From Sphingomonadales bacterium (GTDB taxonomy: Bacteria; Pseudomonadota; Alphaproteobacteria; Sphingomonadales; Sphingomonadaceae): 13,244 nucleotides of DNA. The DNA lies in contig RDXA01000367.1 in NCBI GenBank assembly GCA_004292705.1, positions 1-13,244 on the forward strand. The letters run 5' to 3'. The position numbers and the translations under genes are program-made. The notes beneath the pieces are model-generated. The model saw only the letters and a program-made list of their open reading frames with translations. It ran no database searches and had not been told where the DNA came from. This document shows positions 1-6,935 of this stretch, piece after piece; positions within the stretch are counted from its first letter, which is position 1; each line of letters begins with the position of its first letter.

Positions 1-1
1 G

Positions 2-1264
2 TCGATTATGACAGCCTTGTCGGGCTTTGCGCGCAACTTCCTCACTCTTTCGCTCGCGCGCATGGGTGTGGGTGTGGGCGAGGCGACGGCAAGTCCGACC
101 GCTTACTCGCTGATTTCGGACTATTTCCCGTCGCGCCAACGCGCGACTGCGCTCGCGGTCTATTCCTCGGGGCTTTACATTGGGGGGGGTGTATCGCTGC
201 TGATCGGAGCCAACATCTCCAAATGGTGGGATGCCGCGTACCCTGAGGGCGGATTCGGCGGTCTTGTCGGCTGGCAGGCGGCCTTTGTCGCCGTCGGGCT
301 GCCGGGGGTGTTGCTGGCCATTTGGGTAGCGTCGTTGCGCGAGCCCGTGCGTCAGCCCGACGCGGCGAATGGCGAACGCCATCCCTTGATCGATTTCTTC
401 GTCGACCTGTCGATGCTGCTGCCACCGTTCACTGTTTATCACGCGCTGCAGCGGGGCGCGAAGGCGGTGCTGGTCAACCTCGCTATGGCCGGAGCGATGA
501 CCGCTTTTGCGCTGGTGATGATCAAGCTGACCAAGAACCCGCAACAATGGGGCGCGATCGCATTCGGCTACTATGCCGTGTTCTCTTGGGCCTCGACCCT
601 GCGGCGCCATGATCCAGCGACATTTCAGCTTATCTGGGGGACTCCGGCCTTCATTTGCACGGCGCTGGGATACGGACTGGTATCGCTTGGCGCCTATGCG
701 CTTGCGTTCTGGTCGGCTGCTTATGGCGAAACCGTGTTGGGGCTGCCCAAGAGCCAGCTTGCGTTTTGGCTCGGAGGCTGCGGCGCTACATCGGGTTTCC
801 TTGGAGTTATTCTCGGTGGGCGCATGTCCGACTGGCTGCGCTCACATAACCCTTCCGGCCGCATCCTGGTCATCATGTTCGGCATTCTGGCACCAATCAT
901 TCCCATCTGGGTAGGCTTCACCACTACGAGTGCAGTGTTGTTCTACGTGATGAATTTCTTCGCCGGGATGTTCGCGGCAACTGCGCTGGGTGCAGCAGCA
1001 GCGACGACACAGGATCTCGTCCTGCCGCGGATGCGGGGGACCGCGACGGCCTCGTTCTTCCTCGCCACGACGCTGGTTGGGCTGGGGCTTGGGCCGTTTA
1101 TGGTCGGAGCGATCTCCGATCTGAGCGGCAGCCTGCGGATTGGCGTGCTTTCGCTGATCGGTGTCGCACCAATATCATTGGCGTTGCTTGTGTTTGCCTA
1201 TCGCGCGCTGCCCATGGCCGAGGCGACGCTGGTCGAGCGTGCACGAGCAGCATCAGGCGAGTGA
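2..1264 (+). CDS. MFS transporter, N-terminus truncated by window edge
   Basis: This is a polytopic inner-membrane major facilitator superfamily transporter; its substrate cannot be read from the sequence. The frame is open from base 2, before the first ATG at base 8, and it starts inside a conserved helix (R-x-G-V-G-V-G-E-A near residues 18-26). The true start and about the first three helices therefore lie upstream of the window. The segment after that helix (DYFPSRQRATAL, residues 38-49) is typical of the family's N-half. GGRMSDWLRS (270-279) is the motif-A-like loop of the C-half. Hydrophobic helices appear near 46-68, 88-109, 214-238, 252-271, 284-304, 308-330, 345-368 and 379-399. Two more hydrophobic stretches (152-173 and 182-197) sit in the central region that is normally a cytosolic loop. 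The pattern recalls spinster-like MFS proteins of sphingomonads, which is recollection only. It is convergent with the OmpA gene and has no evident link to the GTA genes. The MFS call is firm; the subfamily is weak. Confidence 0.9.
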   Translation, partial: SIMTALSGFARNFLTLSLARMGVGVGEATASPTAYSLISDYFPSRQRATALAVYSSGLYIGGGVSLLIGANISKWWDAAYPEGGFGGLVGWQAAFVAVGLPGVLLAIWVASLREPVRQPDAANGERHPLIDFFVDLSMLLPPFTVYHALQRGAKAVLVNLAMAGAMTAFALVMIKLTKNPQQWGAIAFGYYAVFSWASTLRRHDPATFQLIWGTPAFICTALGYGLVSLGAYALAFWSAAYGETVLGLPKSQLAFWLGGCGATSGFLGVILGGRMSDWLRSHNPSGRILVIMFGILAPIIPIWVGFTTTSAVLFYVMNFFAGMFAATALGAAAATTQDLVLPRMRGTATASFFLATTLVGLGLGPFMVGAISDLSGSLRIGVLSLIGVAPISLALLVFAYRALPMAEATLVERARAASGE

Positions 1265-1669
1265 TCGCGGGTAGAGGCACCGCCTCCACCGATTGATCCT
1301 GACGAAGCATCCTCCGCTGGGGCTTGGAGCTAGACCTCGCTTACGTAACCGCGGTTGTTTGAGAGAAGCACAAGGCTTTCGGGCGCGACCTTTTCGCCGT
1401 CATGAAAGCCCCCATATCGGCACAACGCCAGTCTGCTTTTGTGGGCTGCTTTGTTTCATAGTTGAGGCAAGGCGACTGAGAAACCAAGCAAGGTTCGGAC
1501 TGAGGTTTTCCTGAGACGGTTGTGGCCCGCCGCTGACCTGGTGCACTCGTCCCTTGCCGCAAGGCTTGCACGCGCTTGCTTTGGTCTCGCTCGCTGGCGT
1601 TGTATCCACCAAAGGCCCCGGTTCGGACATTTTGCGGTGCAGGGACCGAACATTTCTGCGCGGCACAAC
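1265..1669. other. non-coding convergent intergenic gap
   Basis: No gene can be supported in these 405 bases. The short open frames here have poor composition, no convincing ribosome binding sites and no recognisable protein features. Just after the transporter stop a small hairpin can form (GAGGC at 1274-1278 with GCCTC at 1282-1286, flanked by GGT/ACC), but it lacks a T run and is only a weak terminator candidate. A second imperfect stem pairs GGCTTTC (1374-1380) with GAAAGCC (1404-1410). Near the right end, two imperfect copies of a roughly 24-base unit lie in tandem at about 1623-1666. I see no tRNA, attachment site or insertion-sequence end. Confidence 0.6.
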
Positions 1670-1698
1670 AAAAAAGGGGCCGGATCGCTCCGGCCCCT
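1670..1698 (-). terminator. intrinsic terminator of the OmpA-like gene
   Basis: A perfect 10-bp GC-rich stem pairs 1675-1684 with 1689-1698 around a 4-base loop (1685-1688). Read on the minus strand, the stem is followed at once by six T residues (complement of 1670-1675), then GTTG. It begins 25 bases past the stop codon of the OmpA-like gene. This is a textbook rho-independent terminator for leftward transcription. On the plus strand there is no long T run after the stem, so it should serve mainly the leftward transcript. Confidence 0.93.
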
Positions 1699-1723
1699 CT
1701 TCGTGTTCCTTGGGAACCGTGAC

Positions 1724-2872
1724 TTACATGCCCGAACCCGGGCCGTAGGTCACTTCCACGCGGCGGTTCTGCGCTTCGCGCACACCGTCTGCAGTCGGAA
1801 CCCGCGGCTTGGCTTCGCCGAAGGCCTGGCCGGTGATCCGGGCACCCGGGATGCCGCGGCCGGTCAGGTAGGTGCGAACCGCCGTGTTACGACGATCAGC
1901 AAGCCCTTCGTTGTACTTCGCGCTACCAGCACGGTCGGTATGACCGGCCAGCATCACGCTCGCAGTGCCGCAGTTTGCATAAGCAGTGACGGCGCTATTG
2001 AGGATGCCAGCGGCTTCCGACGTGATGTCCGACTTATCAAAGTCGAAGAACACAATGTACGGACCCACGTTGCACGGCGCCTTCGGCGGCGGAGGGGGCG
2101 CCGGAGGCGGCGGGGGCGGCGGGGGAGGCGGCGGCGGACCCGGAGGCGGCGGGGGGGCCACAACCGGTTCTTCACCACCGAAGTTGTATGTAATCGAAGC
2201 CAACAGCGAATGGGTGCTCAGGCTCGATTCCAGCGGACGGCCAATCGTGTCAACGATCCCGATGTCGGGAACGTTGAAGTAACGATACTTCAGACCGACA
2301 TCCCACGACTTGCTCAGCGGTGCACGGATGCCCGCAAGCAACTGCCACGCGAGACCAGTGTCGGAGTCGTCGTAGGCGCCGGGACCACGAACGTCGAAGT
2401 TGGCGTTCATGTCGACGCGAGCGATACCGATGCCGCCGCCAGCGAAGGCTTGCAGCCCGTCATCCGAACCGAAATCAAACAGACCATTCAACATGAAGCT
2501 GAGCGCGTTGATTTCCCAGAGCGCCGGGGCGGTCTGGTTGGTCAGTCGACCATTGCGACCGCCGGGCAGGCCGATCGGGTCGATCTGAAGGCCTTGACGT
2601 CCTGCAGCGACTTCGTCGACGTTGGCGGCACGATAGCTCGCTTCCGCTTCAAGACGGAACGCGCCGAAATCATGACCCACGGCAGCGCCGAAATCAAATC
2701 CGGTGTCGTAATTGGCCCGAGCATCATCGGCCACGCCGTTGACGTCGATGTCCTGGTCTTCGACGATCATCACGCCGCCATCACCTTGGATATACCATTG
2801 GCCGTCACGGGCCATGGCAGGTGTGGTCAGCGCGGTCGAAGCCATCGCCATTCCTATGACGAGTTTGCGCAT
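1724..2872 (-). CDS. OmpA-family outer-membrane protein (beta-barrel plus peptidoglycan-binding domain)
   Basis: A predicted outer-membrane porin-like protein of 382 residues that would tether the outer membrane to peptidoglycan. The start at 2872 is chosen because a signal peptide begins there (MRKLVIGMAMAS..., probable cleavage after A-M-A, residue 21) and an AAAGGGGAAA ribosome site precedes it; the open frame upstream to 3031 is not signal-like. Residues 22 to about 231 form a small beta-barrel domain rich in alternating hydrophobic strands and ending in Y-N-F. Residues 240-264 are a proline-rich linker. The OmpA C-terminal domain spans about 271-374: the F-D-F-D-K-S strand, then GHTDRAGS with Asp313 and, in the LADRR helix, Arg328. 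These align with the Asp/Arg pair that binds diaminopimelate in other OmpA domains. NRRVEV is the usual end of the domain. Cys267 and Cys301 could form a disulfide. It lies 168 bases downstream of the GTA-linked DUF2793 gene on the same strand, so read-through is possible, but it most likely has its own promoter. Confidence 0.94.
   Translation of the reverse strand: MRKLVIGMAMASTALTTPAMARDGQWYIQGDGGVMIVEDQDIDVNGVADDARANYDTGFDFGAAVGHDFGAFRLEAEASYRAANVDEVAAGRQGLQIDPIGLPGGRNGRLTNQTAPALWEINALSFMLNGLFDFGSDDGLQAFAGGGIGIARVDMNANFDVRGPGAYDDSDTGLAWQLLAGIRAPLSKSWDVGLKYRYFNVPDIGIVDTIGRPLESSLSTHSLLASITYNFGGEEPVVAPPPPPGPPPPPPPPPPPPAPPPPPKAPCNVGPYIVFFDFDKSDITSEAAGILNSAVTAYANCGTASVMLAGHTDRAGSAKYNEGLADRRNTAVRTYLTGRGIPGARITGQAFGEAKPRVPTADGVREAQNRRVEVTYGPGSGM
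2084..2155. repeat. G-rich repeat coding for the polyproline linker of the OmpA-like protein
   Basis: The plus strand carries dense GGC/GGG triplets with G runs of up to seven. On the minus strand they encode about 24 residues that are nearly all proline, between the barrel and the peptidoglycan-binding domain. The purine-rich strand could form a G-quadruplex, and the repeat is likely to vary in length between strains. Confidence 0.8.
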
Positions 2873-3040
2873 TTCCAAGTTTCCCCTTTGCATTAGACTT
2901 GAGGCACGGAGTGTCTCTATCTTTTCCCCTTGCGAGAGGCAAGCAATCAATGCCCTTTTGGTGTTGCAAGAATGTCGCGCTGAGCCCTTTTGGGCAAAAA
3001 TGTACCGGCAAGAGGCACGAAAATCCGCCATTCTGACGTC
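2873..3040 (-). promoter_or_regulatory. leader region of the OmpA-like gene with a repeated decamer
   Basis: These 168 bases separate the DUF2793 stop from the OmpA-like start and probably contain that gene's promoter. The decamer GCCCTTTTGG occurs twice in the same orientation (2952-2961 and 2984-2993), with start points 32 bases apart, about three helical turns. The right copy also sits in a short GCCC-TTTT-GGGC hairpin (2984-2995). A possible minus-strand -35-like TTGCTT with a weak -10-like GATAGA lies left of the repeats, but the match is poor and I do not assign a promoter. No good intrinsic terminator follows the DUF2793 gene: the T run near the small hairpin comes before the stem, not after it. 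Confidence 0.35.
2952..2993. repeat. two direct copies of GCCCTTTTGG, 32 bases apart
   Basis: Exact 10-base matches at 2952-2961 and 2984-2993. Their spacing puts both on the same face of the helix, as expected for an operator bound by a dimer or by two cooperating proteins. They lie 80 to 121 bases upstream of the OmpA-like start codon. The regulator is unknown, and a chance repeat cannot be excluded. Confidence 0.4.
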
Positions 3041-3505
3041 TTAACCCGCCGGTGTGCCGAGTATCCCAATTGCCAGCAGCGCCTGAATCAGCTCCGCCAA
3101 AGCGGCCCTTGCCTCGGTGTCGATGGTGACTCCGCCGGAGGGAGCCGAGGGTGCGATGGCCGGTCTCCACTGCGAGCGGAAAACCAGTAGCCGGCCAGCG
3201 TCTCGGTCGAAGATCTGCATGCCTTCGGTGGGGACCACAAAGTGCCAATCGCCACCGACTCGGACCGCGATTCGGCCATCGTGTCCCGCCCAGACGCCGG
3301 TAGCGGTGGCAAGAATGCGGAAGCTTTCGCCATCATCGACGGATGCGGGTGGTGTGGACCGTGAGGCTGTGACGGCGCGTGCGTGCAGGGCATCGAGCAA
3401 GCAAAGTGCCTGATTGACGAAGAACTCTTTTTGCGACTGGCCTGCGATCAAAAGAGGAAGGCCAAGCGCTGGAGTGGCGGCGGGAAAGGCAATCGGTTCG
3501 GACAT
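3041..3505 (-). CDS. DUF2793 family protein at the end of the GTA cluster
   Basis: A 154-residue protein of the DUF2793 family, which is seen with GTA and phage tail genes of Alphaproteobacteria; its biochemical role is not known. The family features are visible: L-G-L-P then G-Q-S-Q-K-E and N-Q-A-L-x-L-L-D-A-L in the N-terminal third (about 15-40), a D-D-G-E-S-F strand, A-T-G-V-W-A-G-H-D near 67-75, and G-D-W-H-F-V-V-P. The C-terminal 30 residues form an Ala/Leu-rich helix. The start at 3505 follows the site GGGAGA and lies 16 bases after the stop of the large tail-tip gene, so it is very likely the last gene of that operon. A role as a tail-tip or receptor-contact accessory is inferred from position only. 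The longer open frame to 3538 would overlap the upstream gene and has no better start. Confidence 0.85.
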   Translation of the reverse strand: MSEPIAFPAATPALGLPLLIAGQSQKEFFVNQALCLLDALHARAVTASRSTPPASVDDGESFRILATATGVWAGHDGRIAVRVGGDWHFVVPTEGMQIFDRDAGRLLVFRSQWRPAIAPSAPSGGVTIDTEARAALAELIQALLAIGILGTPAG

Positions 3506-3521
3506 GACAGTCTCCCGGATG

Positions 3522-5705
3522 TCAGGGCAATGGTGCAAGCAGCAAGGGCGGCGAACGATCGAATGTGCCTACCTGCCTGACCCAAAGGGCTGCAGAGCCA
3601 TGTGCGGCAACAAGGCTTGCGCATTCGGATGAAGTGAGACGCAGAAGCGGGGCATCGGTCTGCCATGCGACATAAGGTGCATCGACCGGGCCATAGCCGA
3701 CGAGGTAGGCTTCCCGCTCCTCGATCAGGGGCACTTCCACCCGGTCTTCCCACCGCCATTGGCCGCGGGCACGGCGGGTCCAGCGATAGGTCTTCGCGCC
3801 GTCAGCCTCGAACCCGATGCGCGGATGCACCGGGCAAAGTGGTCGGCGCGACAGACCCGCGTTCGCCAGCACTGCGGCGACGGTTTCGTTATCGCCTGTG
3901 CCGATGGCACCAAGGCGCGAATTTGCCAGTGGTGGCACCAATAGCGGATCGAGAGGAACGAGAGTGTCATCGATCAGGATACTGGGGGCTCCGGCGGGAT
4001 GCCCAAGGAACGCGGCAAGCTCGGTGCCGCCGCGACCGCGCAGCAACCCCGAGAGGCGCCAGCGCCTTTCTCCCAAAGGCTGCGCACTCAGGAACTGCAT
4101 CAGTTCGCCCCCGATCATGATGCGGTTGGCTCCCGCAGCAAGCCCGGCGAGGTCGGTATCAGCGAAATCGAGGTCGTCAGCAACGAGCTCGATCACCGCC
4201 TCGGCCTTGGGCTCGAACAGAACGGCTGCCGAGGCTTCCAGCGGGGCGACAAGTGCCCCCATGACGGCGCGCCGGTTGCCTGTGGTGCCAAGCTCGACCA
4301 GCTCGTCTGCCTGAACCGAGAACAGCGCGGCTCCGCGCCACGCCGGGTTCTGAGCCGAAGCAGCGGCGAAGATCAGCGGTTGGGCCGGGTTGCTGCCTGT
4401 CTCGGGCGGGAGTTCGGTCGCCATGAGCAAGGAAGGAGGAATGACCAGATCGGTCGGAGCCAGGTTCTCGCCGGGATCGCTGGGGCGCGCGATAGTTCCG
4501 GCGGGGGCGATTCGTTCAAGCTTGAGCGCTATGCCGCGGTCGAGCCATTCCCAGCTGCGTAGCAACCACTGTCCCGGTGTCTCGGGAAGGCGGACAATGG
4601 TGCCGGGCATGATGCGCGGGTCAAGCTGGCCGATGTGCCAGGTCACCGTTTCGTTCTGCCAGCGCGTGCGATTGGCGTTGTCATTGGCAAGCTGACGTGC
4701 GCCGCGCGCGGTCAGCGTTGCCGGCAGGTCTATCATCAGTTCGCGTCCGGAACTGCTGGCTCCTGCCGCGCGCTGCACGCCGGTCTGGTAATCACGATCT
4801 TCGTCGTAATAGCGCACTGCAGCTGGCCTTCGTACCGGGATGCTGCCGCGCCGCTTGTGCCGCGCCTCGCTGTGGTCATCGGTATCGAGCGAGAGCTGTT
4901 CGGGCAGCAGCAAGATCTCGCCTTGGGCCGTGCCAAGCGCCGCAATCGTCAGACCCTCTCCGCCCGACAGGCACACCAGCGGGATCACCTGATCGATCGC
5001 CGCAAGCGTTGACGCCAGCGGCCCGCCCTCGTCGGCAAAACCGCGGGCATGCGCAAGCGGCGGGGCAGCAGCGGGCTGCGTGGCATTGGGTGCGAGCTGG
5101 GCCAGCGATACTGACTGGTCGCCGCCGTCCGCAAAAATCTCGAAGCTCAGGGCTGGAATGCGGTTGCCGTAGTCGCCCAGCTCGAGGTTTTCGAAAACGA
5201 CGTAGGCACAATCGCGGAAGGCAGGTGCGGCGTTACCCTTGGCAGCCGCAATCAGAGGATCCACCGGATCGTCGCCGAACCCGCGGTAGATCCGCAGCGT
5301 CCCGCCGACCTTGAGGTCGTCCAGCGCCCCGCGTAGCAGGTTACCATCGGCCCAGATCCGTCCGACCCGCGCGATCGGCGTGCTGGACAATGCCACCGCA
5401 AAGGATGCCGAATAGGCATAGGATGTGGTTGAAGGCTGGCCCTTGCGCCCCTTTTCCTTGCGTTTGCTTTCGATCAGGTCGGTTGACCAGATGACGGTGC
5501 CGGGAACGCGCATCCGTCCGAACTGCCGCGGGATCGGCTGCCCATAGCTTGAACTGCTGATCGACAGCTCGCGCAGGCGCGGCCCTTCGCGTCCTCCGGG
5601 GCGCAGGATGCGCGAATCGATCTGCTGACCGATCAAGGCACCGATCGAGGCACCGATAGGCCCGCCGATTGCGGTGCCGAGAGCGGTAAGTACCAATGTC
5701 GCCAT
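3522..5705 (-). CDS. large GTA tail-tip protein (RcGTA g15-like), short form
   Basis: A 727-residue protein matching both ends of the RcGTA g15 'megatron', which in RcGTA forms the tail-tip spike region. The start at 5705 (MATLVLTALG) matches the family N-terminus: a glycine-zipper-like helix (G-T-A-I-G-G-P-I-G-A-S-I-G, about 10-22) and then an R-Q-F-G-R-M-R-V-P-G-T-V-I-W strand at about 60-73. Residues 171-190 carry F-E-N-L-E-L-G-D-Y-G-N-R-I-P, the usual end of the first domain. An Ala/Pro-rich joint (about 204-223) leads straight into a phage-tail_3-like region, roughly 240-400. The C-terminus ends in the expected V-E-V-P-L-I-E-E-R-E-A-Y strand region. RcGTA g15 is about 1,300 residues, with a TIM-barrel domain inserted after the first domain; that insert is absent here. 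The start lies 4 bases after the stop of the peptidase gene, with a GAAGG ribosome site. The frame upstream to 5816 overlaps the peptidase gene and is rejected. Confidence 0.92.
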   Translation of the reverse strand: MATLVLTALGTAIGGPIGASIGALIGQQIDSRILRPGGREGPRLRELSISSSSYGQPIPRQFGRMRVPGTVIWSTDLIESKRKEKGRKGQPSTTSYAYSASFAVALSSTPIARVGRIWADGNLLRGALDDLKVGGTLRIYRGFGDDPVDPLIAAAKGNAAPAFRDCAYVVFENLELGDYGNRIPALSFEIFADGGDQSVSLAQLAPNATQPAAAPPLAHARGFADEGGPLASTLAAIDQVIPLVCLSGGEGLTIAALGTAQGEILLLPEQLSLDTDDHSEARHKRRGSIPVRRPAAVRYYDEDRDYQTGVQRAAGASSSGRELMIDLPATLTARGARQLANDNANRTRWQNETVTWHIGQLDPRIMPGTIVRLPETPGQWLLRSWEWLDRGIALKLERIAPAGTIARPSDPGENLAPTDLVIPPSLLMATELPPETGSNPAQPLIFAAASAQNPAWRGAALFSVQADELVELGTTGNRRAVMGALVAPLEASAAVLFEPKAEAVIELVADDLDFADTDLAGLAAGANRIMIGGELMQFLSAQPLGERRWRLSGLLRGRGGTELAAFLGHPAGAPSILIDDTLVPLDPLLVPPLANSRLGAIGTGDNETVAAVLANAGLSRRPLCPVHPRIGFEADGAKTYRWTRRARGQWRWEDRVEVPLIEEREAYLVGYGPVDAPYVAWQTDAPLLRLTSSECASLVAAHGSAALWVRQVGTFDRSPPLLLAPLP

Positions 5706-5709
5706 GAGA

Positions 5710-6129
5710 CTAACCTTCCGCAGGATCTGAAATGCGCCACGCCGCGCTGACCTGCCACGCCGGATCACGCGGCTGGCAAACAACGCGGCGCAGTCCGGCA
5801 TGGGCATGGATGACATTCGCCGCGCCGGAGGCGATCACCAGGTGGTGCTGAGCAAAGCCGAGCGCGATCAGCAGTATGTCGCCCGGGCGGATCGGCCCTG
5901 CGGCGGCCAGGAGCCCCGATTGTTCCGCCAGCGGCAGCCATTGGTCGACGCCGAGGTTGCGCAGGCCATAGCCGCGCGGAACCGCCGCGTGTTTACCTGT
6001 CGCAGCCAGAGCCACACAGACCAGGCCGACACAGTCGAGCCCGTTCGCAGGATCACGGCCGTGCAGCCGGAACGGGCAGCCGACCAGACCGAGAGCGGCC
6101 TCGGCCAGCGCAGTGCCGGGGGCGTTCAT
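5710..6129 (-). CDS. NlpC/P60 family cell-wall peptidase (RcGTA g14-like)
   Basis: A 139-residue cysteine peptidase of the NlpC/P60 (C40) type. In RcGTA the matching protein is part of the tail tip and is thought to cut peptidoglycan stem peptides during DNA delivery. The catalytic cysteine is Cys33 in G-L-D-C-V-G-L-V. The catalytic histidine is His95 or His96 in F-A-Q-H-H-L-V-I. The third polar residue is probably His108 in N-V-I-H-A-H. R-P-G-D-I-L-L-I (about 81-88) is the typical strand before the histidine. There is no signal peptide, as expected for a particle component. Its ATG overlaps the TGA of the hub gene (ATGA, 6126-6129), and its stop lies 4 bases before the large tail-tip gene, which indicates tight translational coupling. 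Confidence 0.93.
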   Translation of the reverse strand: MNAPGTALAEAALGLVGCPFRLHGRDPANGLDCVGLVCVALAATGKHAAVPRGYGLRNLGVDQWLPLAEQSGLLAAAGPIRPGDILLIALGFAQHHLVIASGAANVIHAHAGLRRVVCQPRDPAWQVSAAWRISDPAEG

Positions 6130-6935
6130 GGCTGGCCGTAGCGGGCGAGCAGATCATTACCCGGCAGGAAAGGTTCGCCCCGGAAATTGGCTGCGTTGCC
6201 GAAGCGGCCAACGCAGGTGGTGATCGTGTGATCGCAGCCCTCGCGTAGTTCTGCCCGCGTGCCGAGCGGGGTTCCGGCGACCAGCGGTCGGTCAAGCACG
6301 AGCCAATCGTCGTCGGCATCAATCACGCCATAGACCACCCCGGTCTGCGGGCCGGCCATGAAACGCACGCGTCCTTCGAGATAGGTCTCGCCGTCGATCC
6401 CGGCGAACTGCACCCGGTTGGCATCAAGATCGACATCAGCCAGCACAAGTGTCGTCGTGAAGCGCATTGCTGAAAGCCCGCAACCCCGTCCGCAGAATTC
6501 GGCACGGCAGGTCGGACTGGTGCGCGGCACAAGGTCCTGTTCGAGCAGACTCTTGGTGGAGCGCAGCTCAGCGGAGAATTGGGACCGGTCATCCTCGATC
6601 TGTCCAATCTGCCCGGTGTACAGCGCGTGGTGTTCGAGGCTTGACCAGTCGACCGCACCGATCTCGATCGCAGCTTCATCGAACAGCCCAGCGGCCAGCT
6701 CCCATTCGCGGATCGAATCGTGGGTGAGCGCGCCCTGCACTTCGGCACTATCTTGGGAGAGATCAGCGGTCAGGTGTATCGCTGCCGGAATCATGCCGGG
6801 CGCCGCGAGGTGACGCATGCCGCCGAAGGTCAGATTACGATCGTGGCTGGTAAAGGCCAGCGCCGCGCCGTCGCGGCGATAGATGCGCCAGTAGGTCGCC
6901 ACCGTGTCGAGCTCCCGGTCGAAGAACACGCGCAT
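6126..6935 (-). CDS. DUF2163 tail hub protein (RcGTA g13-like)
   Basis: A 269-residue protein of the DUF2163 family, the baseplate hub of RcGTA that joins the distal tail ring to the tip. The N-terminal part (about 1-135) is a beta-rich domain (F-T-S-H-D-R-N-L, W-E-L-A-A-G). The second part holds five cysteines: Cys143, Cys148 and Cys152 in T-C-R-A-E-F-C-G-R-G-C-G, and Cys234 and Cys241 in G-C-D-H-T-I-T-T-C. The spacing fits the iron-sulfur site known from the RcGTA hub and from lambda gpL-like proteins. The conserved ending F-G-N-A-A-N-F-R-G-E-P-F-L-P-G is present. Its ATG shares one base with the stop of the DUF2460 gene (TGATG around 6935), and its own stop overlaps the next start by four bases. 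Length and order are as in RcGTA. Confidence 0.94.
   Translation of the reverse strand: MRVFFDRELDTVATYWRIYRRDGAALAFTSHDRNLTFGGMRHLAAPGMIPAAIHLTADLSQDSAEVQGALTHDSIREWELAAGLFDEAAIEIGAVDWSSLEHHALYTGQIGQIEDDRSQFSAELRSTKSLLEQDLVPRTSPTCRAEFCGRGCGLSAMRFTTTLVLADVDLDANRVQFAGIDGETYLEGRVRFMAGPQTGVVYGVIDADDDWLVLDRPLVAGTPLGTRAELREGCDHTITTCVGRFGNAANFRGEPFLPGNDLLARYGQP

Noticed and set aside
1374..1410. Hairpin in the intergenic gap as a terminator or small RNA
   Set aside because: A 7-bp stem with a long loop and no T run on either strand; no promoter nearby.
1596..1640. tRNA 3'-end or attachment-site remnant (TCCACCA and GGTTCGGA strings)
   Set aside because: No cloverleaf can be formed, the T-arm does not pair, and there is no integrase gene or duplicated copy in the window.
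1520..2896. Long plus-strand open frame across the OmpA-like gene
   Set aside because: It is the antisense shadow of a clear OmpA-family gene; its protein is an Arg/His-rich, low-complexity sequence with no family features.
2984..3000. Terminator after the DUF2793 gene
   Set aside because: The stem is only 4 bp, and on the minus strand the T run precedes the stem instead of following it.
3665..5314. Several plus-strand open frames inside the large tail-tip gene
   Set aside because: All are antisense shadows in GC-rich sequence, Arg/Pro/Ala-rich, without ribosome sites or domains.
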